Source: an uncultured Prevotellaceae bacterium (GTDB lineage: Bacteria; Bacteroidota; Bacteroidia; Bacteroidales; Muribaculaceae). From it: DNA of 64,000 bases. A program made the translations under genes and the position numbers. Each line of letters starts with the position of its first letter. The stretch's first letter is position 1. The DNA is taken from the NCBI GenBank assembly GCA_900318535.1, contig ONKU01000004.1, positions 62,001-126,000 on the forward strand, in the 5' to 3' direction. The notes beneath the pieces are model-generated. The model searched no databases. It saw nothing but the letters and a program-made list of their open reading frames with translations, and was not told where the DNA came from. Positions 45,695 through 52,355 of the stretch are shown here, piece after piece.

Positions 45695-46864
45695 TTAAAA
45701 TCCGCCGCGTCGGATGGATAAACTGATGGCTCCCTCAGGGAAACTGCTGCGGTCGCAGCACACGAGGGCCAGGTAACCGCCTCCACCTGCGCCAGGCATC
45801 TTCCAGGCCAGCACACCGTCCATGGCGCTGTAACGGTCGATGTAGTCCTGCACACCAGGCTGGATCATGGCGGGGAACATCGCCACCTGGGCCTCGAACG
45901 AGGCCTTGTAGGCACTGGCAAATGCCTCGATATCCATCTGATGGATTGCCGTCCAGCAGCGGTCGGCAGCAGCGGCCAGCGCACGCACCTTCTCGGGCGT
46001 GATGTCTTTGCCCTCGACGACGCTGCAACCCGGCCGGCGCGGAAACATCGGTATCATGCACAGGTGGTCCTCAAGCCATTGCAGCAGGGTAGGGTCTTGG
46101 GTGTATTCAATCTTCTCGGGCCAGTAGCTGCCATTATAATAATGACGCGCGAGGCCAGGCACACAGATGCCGATGGCGTCCTGGGCACCGCTCACGATGC
46201 CGTCGCTGCGTTCCGGGTCGTTCTCGAGGCAAAAGACCAGCCGCGCCAGCATCTCGGGGTCCATGTTGGGCAACTGATAGGGCCACACGCGCTTGATGGT
46301 GTTGCGCGTGCTGGTGGATAGGCCGCAGCGCTCGCGAATCTCGAAGGTGGGTTCCAGCGAGATGGTCAACGCCCAGCCCGGGGCATGGCACGACACGTAG
46401 GGCTGGTCAATCCACGTTCCCGCCAGATCCAGACGTGTGGGCAACTGGCTTGCCGACTGCTTCAGCCCCGTGCTGCTGCGCGCTTCCAGTCCCTCGCCGG
46501 GCACGCGCTTGAGCACGATATATTCCATGCCGCGGTCGCGGCACAGCTGACGCTTGTCGTCGCGGTCACCATCCTCGTTCACCACCAGGCAGTCGGGGTG
46601 CACGAGATCGAGTGTGGGCAGGAAATCGAGGTAACCGTCACCCTGGTTGATGTACGCTTCCTTGACATAGCGGATGGCGCGCACCATGAACAGGCGTTCC
46701 TGCTCGCTGTACATGGTCTTGTGCCCCTTCAGTGCCTCAATGGTCTTGTCGCTGCCGATGCCCACGTACAGGTCACCGTATTGCGACGCCTGCCTGAAGA
46801 ATTCCACATGTCCCGAGTGCAACAGATCGTAGCACCCTGACACAAAAACTTTCTTGTTACTCAC
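45695..46864 (-). CDS. Nucleotidyltransferase / GHMP-kinase-like fusion protein
   Basis: This 389-residue protein starts with a cytidylyltransferase-fold domain (residues about 1-130: VFVSGCYDLLHSGHVEFF with the HxGH motif, then VNEDGDRDDKRQLC). From about 140 it resembles GHMP sugar kinases (LPTRLDLAGTWIDQPYVS; SGAQDAIGICVPG; WKMPGAGGGGYLALV at the end). The GHMP glycine/serine phosphate loop (GLGSSSA type), expected between the first two motifs, is not visible, so kinase activity is doubtful. It heads the operon with the mutarotase and FucP-type permease, suggesting fucose or related sugar activation. The start codon is GTG (46864). Substrate and nucleotide are unknown. Confidence 0.8.
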   Translation of the reverse strand: MSNKKVFVSGCYDLLHSGHVEFFRQASQYGDLYVGIGSDKTIEALKGHKTMYSEQERLFMVRAIRYVKEAYINQGDGYLDFLPTLDLVHPDCLVVNEDGDRDDKRQLCRDRGMEYIVLKRVPGEGLEARSSTGLKQSASQLPTRLDLAGTWIDQPYVSCHAPGWALTISLEPTFEIRERCGLSTSTRNTIKRVWPYQLPNMDPEMLARLVFCLENDPERSDGIVSGAQDAIGICVPGLARHYYNGSYWPEKIEYTQDPTLLQWLEDHLCMIPMFPRRPGCSVVEGKDITPEKVRALAAAADRCWTAIHQMDIEAFASAYKASFEAQVAMFPAMIQPGVQDYIDRYSAMDGVLAWKMPGAGGGGYLALVCCDRSSFPEGAISLSIRRGGF

Positions 46865-46895
46865 TGTCGTCTAAACTATTCTGAGGTTTCAACGA

Positions 46896-46903
46896 CAAAG
46901 GTA
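46896..46903 (-). promoter_or_regulatory. -7 element for the fucose-type operon
   Basis: TACCTTTG on the minus strand, 31 bp upstream of the GTG start. There is no TTTG at -33, so an activator may be needed. Confidence 0.55.
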
Positions 46904-46988
46904 CAATTTCCAGTCCACAGGAGCATCATTGAGGGCGGAAAAATGTCTCCCGCCCTCTCAGCTTACTTGTTCAACTTTTATAAAGAAA

Positions 46989-48344
46989 TTATTCGGGTAC
47001 CCTATTGAGTGTCTGCTGGATATCCTCGTCACTCACCCTGTGGTTGACCAGGTCTCCGTTCAGGTATTGGTCATAGGCGCTCATGTCGATCAGGCCGTGG
47101 CCGGACAGGTTGAACAGGATAACCTTCTCTTCGCCGGTCTGCTTGCATTTCTCGGCTTCTCTAATGGTGGCGGCGATGGCATGGCTCGACTCGGGGGCAG
47201 GAATGATGCCCTCGGTGCGGGCAAAGAGCATTCCGGCATCAAAGGATTCGAGTTGCGGAATATCTACGCCACGCATCAGCCCATCCTTGAGCAGCTGCGA
47301 GATGATCATGCCTGCACCATGATAGCGCAAACCGCCAGCATGGATGTTAGCGGGCTTGAACGTGTGACCCAGCGTGAACATCGGCAGCAAGGGCGTGTAA
47401 CCCGCCTCGTCGCCAAAGTCGTAACGGAACTGGCCACGGGTGAGTTTCGGGCAGCTGTCGGGCTCGGCGGCAATGAATTCAGTGTGCTTGCCGTCTTTCA
47501 GGTTATGGCGCATGAAGGGGAAAGCGAGACCGCCAAAGTTGGAACCGCCTCCGAAACAGGCGATGACCACATCGGGATATTCGCCAGCCATGGCCATCTG
47601 TTTTTCAGCCTCCAGACCGATGATGGTCTGATGAAGGCCCACATGGTTCAGTACCGATCCCAATGTGTACTTGCAGTTGGGCGTGGTGGTGGCCAGTTCT
47701 ACGGCCTCAGAGATGGCGGTGCCCAGCGAACCCGGGTGATGCGGGTCACGCGTAATGATGTCCTTGCCGGCTCGGGTGGACATCGATGGCGAGCCCGTCA
47801 CGGCAGCACCGAATGTGCGCATGATCGATGAGCGGTAAGGTTTCTGTTGCATGGAGATTTTTACCTGATAGACAGCGGCTTCAAGATCAAACACCCTTGC
47901 TGCATAGGCCAGGGCGGCACCCCACTGGCCGGCACCGGTCTCGGTGGTGACGTTGGTGGTGCCTTCCTGCTTGGCATAGTAGCACTGCGCCAGAGCCGAG
48001 TTGATTTTGTGGGATCCTAACGGATTCACCGACTCGTTCTTGAAATAGATGTGAGCGGGAGTTTGCAACGCCTTTTCCAGGGCATAGGCACGAACGAGTG
48101 GCGTGGAGCGGTAGAAACGGTACTTTTCAAGCACCTCGTCGGGAATGGGGATGAAGTCATGCTCGGTGTCCAGTTCCTGCACACAGCATTCACGCGGGAA
48201 GATGTGGGCCAGGTCATCCACGCCCAGCGGCTGCTTGGTGGCCGGATGGATGGGAGGAAGCGGTTTGGTGGGCATGTCGGCCTGAATGTTGTACCATGCT
48301 GTGGGCAACTCGTTCTCTTGAAGGATAAATCGTTTCTGTTTCAT
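46989..48344 (-). CDS. trpB2: Tryptophan synthase beta-like protein (TrpB2)
   Basis: This 451-residue PLP enzyme converts indole and serine to tryptophan. The N-terminal extension and the blocks KNESVNPLGSHKINSAL (PLP lysine in HK), ETGAGQWGAALAYA and CFGGGSNFGG (PLP phosphate loop) mark the TrpB2 subclass. Usual TrpB1 is about 400 residues and partners with TrpA; TrpB2 is often unlinked from trp operons, as here. ATG 48344 is chosen (MKQKRFILQENELP); the frame is open to 48389, but that part overlaps the attenuator terminator. No other trp gene is in this window. Expression is predicted to be under tryptophan attenuation. Confidence 0.93.
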   Translation of the reverse strand: MKQKRFILQENELPTAWYNIQADMPTKPLPPIHPATKQPLGVDDLAHIFPRECCVQELDTEHDFIPIPDEVLEKYRFYRSTPLVRAYALEKALQTPAHIYFKNESVNPLGSHKINSALAQCYYAKQEGTTNVTTETGAGQWGAALAYAARVFDLEAAVYQVKISMQQKPYRSSIMRTFGAAVTGSPSMSTRAGKDIITRDPHHPGSLGTAISEAVELATTTPNCKYTLGSVLNHVGLHQTIIGLEAEKQMAMAGEYPDVVIACFGGGSNFGGLAFPFMRHNLKDGKHTEFIAAEPDSCPKLTRGQFRYDFGDEAGYTPLLPMFTLGHTFKPANIHAGGLRYHGAGMIISQLLKDGLMRGVDIPQLESFDAGMLFARTEGIIPAPESSHAIAATIREAEKCKQTGEEKVILFNLSGHGLIDMSAYDQYLNGDLVNHRVSDEDIQQTLNRVPE

Positions 48345-48373
48345 CGTTGATGATAGTTTATAATTATTATTTA

Positions 48374-48405
48374 AAAAGGTCTGCCGCAAGAACGACAGAC
48401 CTTTT
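48374..48405 (-). terminator. Attenuator terminator (regions 3 and 4) before trpB2
   Basis: On the minus strand a 13-bp stem (AAAAGGTCTGTCG with CGGCAGACCTTTT, one G-U pair, 6-nt loop) is followed by TTTTTAAAT, 30 bp before the trpB2 ATG. A terminator between promoter and gene is the hallmark of attenuation. Its first arm can pair instead with the upstream arm at 48440-48448. Confidence 0.82.
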
Positions 48406-48435
48406 AGTGTTTTAATGTAACCTCTACGGATTCCA

Positions 48436-48486
48436 TGATGGTCAGGCGACTCGCGATGATTTGAATCTCGAGCTGCGCCACCACCA
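48436..48486 (-). promoter_or_regulatory. Attenuator regions 1 and 2
   Basis: Region 1 (48469-48486, minus) begins with the three Trp codons TGGTGGTGG and continues CGCAGCTCG. It pairs with region 2 (48436-48453: CGAGTCGCCTGACCATCA) through CTCG/CGAG, GGCG/CGCC and TGGTGGT/ACCATCA, with small bulges. Region 2 also contains CGCCTGACC, which can pair with GGTCTGTCG of the terminator's first arm (7 of 9 positions), forming an antiterminator. The two foldings exclude each other. Confidence 0.78.
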
Positions 48487-48507
48487 ATATGAAGAAATTA
48501 TAGTCAT
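48442..48507 (-). CDS. Tryptophan leader peptide (Trp-Trp-Trp)
   Basis: A 21-codon ORF on the minus strand starts ATG at 48507 and ends TGA at 48444-48442. It reads MTIISSYWWWRSS and then a basic Arg/Lys/Ser tail. Codons 8-10 are TGG TGG TGG. It begins about 20 nt after the predicted transcription start, and its stop codon lies in region 2 of the RNA structure. There is no Shine-Dalgarno, as for most genes here. By analogy with E. coli trpL, scarcity of charged tRNA-Trp would stall a ribosome on the Trp codons, free region 2, and let transcription run into trpB2. The leader is too short to be found by length alone; its identification rests on the Trp run, position and paired structure. Confidence 0.85.
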   Translation of the reverse strand: MTIISSYWWWRSSRFKSSRVA

Positions 48508-48532
48508 TGACTCAATATTTATGTTGATGCCG

Positions 48533-48564
48533 CAAATTTATATTCATTTCTGCGTATGGGCAAA
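48533..48564 (-). promoter_or_regulatory. Promoter of the trp leader-trpB2 transcript
   Basis: On the minus strand TTTG (48561-48564) and TAAATTTG (48533-48540) are separated by exactly 20 bp. The expected start site near 48526 leaves about 20 nt before the leader ATG. Confidence 0.85.
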
Positions 48565-48673
48565 ATTTTTTGAGAAAAAATTGCGCAATATCGCTCACAA
48601 CTACGGTAAACGGTCGGGATTGCCCGCACTGTCCAAAGAAAGCGTCTTATTAAATAATGTATAGGCACATTTA

Positions 48674-48705
48674 TTTGGTTTTGTTAGGGAAAAAGCCTAA
48701 CTTTG
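48674..48705 (+). promoter_or_regulatory. Promoter of the HerA-like ATPase gene
   Basis: TTTG (48674-48677) and TAACTTTG (48698-48705) with a 20-bp spacer; ATG follows 49 bp later. Confidence 0.8.
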
Positions 48706-48753
48706 TGACCGACAAACATCGTAACATAACAATAACCAATATCATACAACATC

Positions 48754-50343
48754 ATGTACACTCAAGAACACGGATTCTATATCGCCCATGGTCCCAACGG
48801 ACCCATCAGCATCCTGGGCAACATGGCCAACAGGCATGGACTGATTGCCGGTGCCACGGGAACGGGTAAGACGGTGACGCTGCAAGTGATTGCCGAGAGT
48901 TTCTGCAAGGCCGGGGTGCCCTGTTTCATGGCTGACATGAAGGGCGACTTGTCTGGCGTGAGCCAGCCGGGCAAACTTTCAGGCTTTATCGAGAAGAGGC
49001 TGCCCGAGTTCGGCATGAACCAGGAAGACCTTACCTTTGAAGGCTGTCCTGTAAGGTTTTATGACGTTTTTGGCGAGCAGGGCATCAGCATGCGGGCCAG
49101 CCTTGGTGAGATGGGACCCGATCTGGTGGCCCGCATCCTGAGTTTGAACGAGACTCAGACCGGCGTGCTCAATATCCTGTACCGCATCCTTGATGAGAAA
49201 GGCATCCTGCTGGATGACATCAAGGACTTGCGTTCGGCACTGGACTGGCTGTCCAAGCATGCCAAGGAATACACCACCCAGTATGGCAACGTGTCCACGG
49301 CTAGCATCGGTGCGATTCAACGTGCCATCCTGCAGCTTGAGAACCAGGGCGCTGACAAGTTTTTTGGCATTCCCTCGTTTGATATCCAGGACCTGTTTGC
49401 CACCCGTGACGGCAAGGGTGTGTTGAGTGTGCTCGCTGCCGACAAACTCATGCTGCAGCCCAAGTTGTACTCGACTTTCCTGCTCTGGCTGCTGAGTGAG
49501 CTTTACAGCACGCTGCCCGAGGTGGGAGATCTGGAAAAACCCAAGCTGGTCTTCTTCTTTGATGAGGCACACATGCTGTTTGAGGACACGACCAAGGCGT
49601 TAGGAGACAAGATCGAGCAGGTCATCCGCCTGATCCGCAGCAAGGGCGTGGGCATCTTCTTCATCTCGCAGTTGCCCACCGACATCCCCGACATTATCCT
49701 GGGTCAGCTGGGCAACAGGGTACAGCATGCCCTGCGTGCCTACACGCCGCGCGACCAGAAGGCCGTCAAGGTAGCGGCCGAGACCTTCCGCGCCAATCCC
49801 GCGTTCAAGACCGAGGAGGCCATCCTGGAATTGGAGACAGGTGAGGCCCTGGTATCGTTCCTTGACGAGAAGGGCGCCCCGAGTGCCGTAGAGCGTGCCA
49901 AAGTGCTCTTCCCGCTGAGTCAGATCGGTGCCATCACCGAGGGACAACGTCTGGACATCATGAATGCTTCTGGCGACATCAATGCCAAGTACAAGCAGGT
50001 AGGGGAGAGGGAAAGCGCGTTTGAGGTGTTTGCCCGTGAGAGCGAAGCCGAAGCCAAAGCCAAGGCAGCCGAAGAGGCCGCTGCCGCCAAGGAGGCTGAA
50101 AAAGCGGAAAAATCCAAGAAGAAAGAGAAAACCATCTGGGACAAGGTGTGGAAAGCCGTCGTCACTGCCGTGACAGGCACGCTGGCCACCATCCTGGGCA
50201 AGACGGTTTCAGACACCATTACCGGCAAGAAGGGTAAGGGCACCAGCATCAAGGATGCTGCCGGACGAGCCGCCAAGAACGCCACCAGCGCTGCCGGACG
50301 CCAGATCCTGCGTGACATCCTGGGCAATGTGGTCAAGAAGTGA
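48754..50343 (+). CDS. DUF853 / HerA-like ATPase
   Basis: This 529-residue protein of the HerA/FtsK-like DUF853 family (E. coli YjgR type) has Walker A GATGTGKT (about residues 32-39) and Walker B LVFFFDEAHMLF (about 267-278). RSKGVGIFFISQLPTDIPDIILGQLGNRVQHALRAYTP, given here as known blocks (GVGIFFISQ, GNRVQHALRA), is the sensor and arginine-finger region. The C-terminus is an Ala/Glu/Lys-rich coiled region (AKAKAAEEAAAAKEAEKAEK), then a Gly/Thr-rich tail. The biological role of the family is unknown; ATP-dependent DNA or protein translocation is inferred from the fold. Confidence 0.9.
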   Translation: MYTQEHGFYIAHGPNGPISILGNMANRHGLIAGATGTGKTVTLQVIAESFCKAGVPCFMADMKGDLSGVSQPGKLSGFIEKRLPEFGMNQEDLTFEGCPVRFYDVFGEQGISMRASLGEMGPDLVARILSLNETQTGVLNILYRILDEKGILLDDIKDLRSALDWLSKHAKEYTTQYGNVSTASIGAIQRAILQLENQGADKFFGIPSFDIQDLFATRDGKGVLSVLAADKLMLQPKLYSTFLLWLLSELYSTLPEVGDLEKPKLVFFFDEAHMLFEDTTKALGDKIEQVIRLIRSKGVGIFFISQLPTDIPDIILGQLGNRVQHALRAYTPRDQKAVKVAAETFRANPAFKTEEAILELETGEALVSFLDEKGAPSAVERAKVLFPLSQIGAITEGQRLDIMNASGDINAKYKQVGERESAFEVFARESEAEAKAKAAEEAAAAKEAEKAEKSKKKEKTIWDKVWKAVVTAVTGTLATILGKTVSDTITGKKGKGTSIKDAAGRAAKNATSAAGRQILRDILGNVVKK

Positions 50344-50679
50344 CAATCGCCCGACGCTTCCTGGCAGTTAGGGAAGAATCCATCTAAAACAATCGGTCCT
50401 TGAGCTCAACTCAAGGACCGATTGTCGCATCATAGATGCTGGTTTGTTGTGCTTTGTAATGGTTGGTTGTTGTTTCGTCGCTCACTCACAGGGCTTGCCG
50501 GCTGCATCGATAGCAATGGTTAGTTTGTATTTGGTATGGTTTGTTTTATCATTTTTATTAATGTGCGGCAAAAGTCGTTGTTTTAAGTGTGTTTACAGCC
50601 GGCCAAGCCTGTCGAGTGAATTAACATTATTATTAAGTCATTTATTCTTCACATTTTATTCTCATTTATTCTCACATTA
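50344..50679. other. Convergent intergenic region
   Basis: This 336-bp gap holds the terminator at 50389-50425. The remainder is T-rich plus-strand sequence with no supported gene; a 92-codon open frame at 50444-50722 looks like chance. Confidence 0.55.
50389..50425 (+). terminator. 16-bp perfect hairpin after the ATPase gene
   Basis: Arms 50389-50404 (ACAATCGGTCCTTGAG) and 50410-50425 are perfectly complementary with a 5-nt loop, 46 bp after the stop. No T-run follows, so termination strength is uncertain. Confidence 0.65.
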
Positions 50680-51216
50680 TTATTTCATTGGTCCAAATTG
50701 TTCGAAGCGCCCGTCGTTATAGAACACTACAATGTTGACTACACTGCGGGCATCTGAGGACGATGAGCCGCGCTGGGGCATCCTCGAGGCAGAGTTGCTG
50801 CGCATGATGCTCTGGATCGTCTCGGTCATTGACGGGGAGCTGGGGATGCGCTGCGACGACTTGGCTGACGGGTGGTAAGCCATCGGCTCATCGTCGTCAA
50901 ACGAGATAGCACGCTGCTGACCCATGTCGTCGCTGGAAGTGCCATTGGGCTTGATGCCGTCTTTGGCATTGTCAGCATTTTCCCTGGCGTCACCGCCGTT
51001 CAGGATCATCTCGCCGTCACCAAACATCAGCCACATCACATTCAGGGTGGGATAGGCCCGATGGATTTTGCCGATGACCTCATCGCTCACTTTCTTGTTG
51101 CGTCCGTTGAGCAACTGGGATAGGGTAGGACGAGGTATCTCGCATGTGTCAGCAAACTGAGAATTGGAAATCCCAGTCTGATCAAGAAACATCTTTAACC
51201 TCGTTACAATATCCAT
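50680..51216 (-). CDS. XRE-type helix-turn-helix protein
   Basis: This 178-residue protein has an N-terminal HTH (MDIVTRLKMFLDQTGISNSQFADTCEIPRPTLSQLLNGRNKK, given as the pattern SNSQFADTCEIPRPTLSQLL). YPTLNVMWLMFGDGEMI then follows, typical of a Bacteroidetes XRE family. The rest (about 80-165) is Ser/Asp-rich and probably disordered. A short closing strand pair (SVVNIVVFYNDGRFEQFGP) follows. It binds DNA; targets are unknown. A long gene-free AT-rich region lies upstream of it. Confidence 0.85.
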   Translation of the reverse strand: MDIVTRLKMFLDQTGISNSQFADTCEIPRPTLSQLLNGRNKKVSDEVIGKIHRAYPTLNVMWLMFGDGEMILNGGDARENADNAKDGIKPNGTSSDDMGQQRAISFDDDEPMAYHPSAKSSQRIPSSPSMTETIQSIMRSNSASRMPQRGSSSSDARSVVNIVVFYNDGRFEQFGPMK

Positions 51217-52355
51217 TTAAGAACAATTTTTAGTTCGCGCTCAAGTGCGTGAGATTTCAAAATTTACCAAGCCTAAATTATCTGACTTGATTCTTCGACT
51301 GGGAAAACCTCCCAAAATCGCCCCAAACCTCAAAAAATCGCTATTTGCGTTTTTTAATTTTGGGATTGCAAATTTAGAACGAAAAAATGAAACCACCAAA
51401 TTTAAAAACGAAAATTTTATAATTTGCAATTAAATTTGTCAATTTATGACAATTATTGCCCGGTTTCAGTTGTAAATATTATTACATAAAGAAAAACTTT
51501 AATATATATAGTATAACACGCACAAAAACAATGTATTATATATGTAATAATGATACGTTTTTGCAGTGACTGTAGCAACATGCGCAATATATGTAGCAGT
51601 ACTCGAGACTTTTGTCATAAAACGCTAAAAATCAGCTAATTGTAACTATATTTAATGAATGTTAATTGAAAAATTTATCCGTTTTGTAAACTTTGCGGTC
51701 GTAAATTCGCATTTTTCACTCGCGAGACGCATCTGTAAATACCCTTTTCTGGGCCGAAATCGCTGTTTTGGAAGTGTACCAGGATATTTTAAAACGCAAA
51801 TCAACCACCGTTTTCAAAGCCGAATTCGGGGTTGGTAAAATACCATTTTTGGTTTTCTGGATGCTCAACTCGATTTCCTTGCGATTTTTTCCACGACCAC
51901 CTAAAGCAGCCCTATTTTTCTAATTCTGCTCGATTCTAGCGAAATCTAGTATTTGTCAAATATTGACAAATATGCTTTGTTTGAGGGTGTTTTGTGTTGT
52001 TAATTATAGGATGTTTTTAGGTGTTTTTGATGCACTTGAAAAGTCAAAAAATGGCCTTTTTCTTGCCTCTAGGCAGATATCGGTCATATTTAGGCTTAAA
52101 ATGGTCAAAAAGCGACTTTTTGACCAAAATTTGAGATTTCCAAAATGTCGGCTAAACATCGGTTTTTTGCCCAATCAACAGGCAGTTAAAGGGCGATTTC
52201 AGGTCCAGTATAAGATGTGTTTCTTGTGTATTTTCAACCTCAATTTCGAGCCTTTATTCAGGTCAAAGTTGGCTCATTGGCGCGAATTATCTGACCCCAA
52301 AATCGTGTGATTTTGGGATCCGCTTCATTTTTTAGGGTCCAAATGTGATGGATTT
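51217..52355. other. 1.1 kb AT-rich region with no supported gene
   Basis: This is the largest gap in the window, between the XRE gene and uvrA. It is rich in A and T runs, and the words AAAATCG and CCCAAAATCG recur. It holds an 11-bp hairpin (52102-52126) and a 9-bp hairpin (52296-52317, CCCAAAATC). AATTATCTGAC occurs near both ends (51276-51286, 52285-52295) in the same direction. Two short open frames (51245-51433, 51963-52310) look like chance. No tmRNA, RNase P or SRP RNA features are seen. Confidence 0.6.
52102..52126. other. 11-bp perfect hairpin in the gene-free region
   Basis: TGGTCAAAAAG (52102-52112) and its exact complement (52116-52126) flank a CGA loop. It has no gene directly next to it. 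Confidence 0.6.

Noticed and set aside
48461..48664. 67-codon plus-strand open frame opposite the trp leader
   Set aside because: No family and no promoter in the right place; the opposite strand explains the sequence as promoter, leader peptide and RNA stems.
51245..51433. 62-codon open frame in the gene-free region
   Set aside because: Low-complexity Lys/Asn/Phe composition from AT-rich DNA, with an equally long frame on the other strand.
51661..51720. TTATCC-containing AT-rich stretch as a possible replication origin
   Set aside because: There are no repeated DnaA boxes and no dnaA, dnaN or other origin genes in the window.
51963..52310. 115-codon open frame in the gene-free region
   Set aside because: It begins at a TTG, crosses a perfect hairpin, and has no recognisable domain, signal or promoter.
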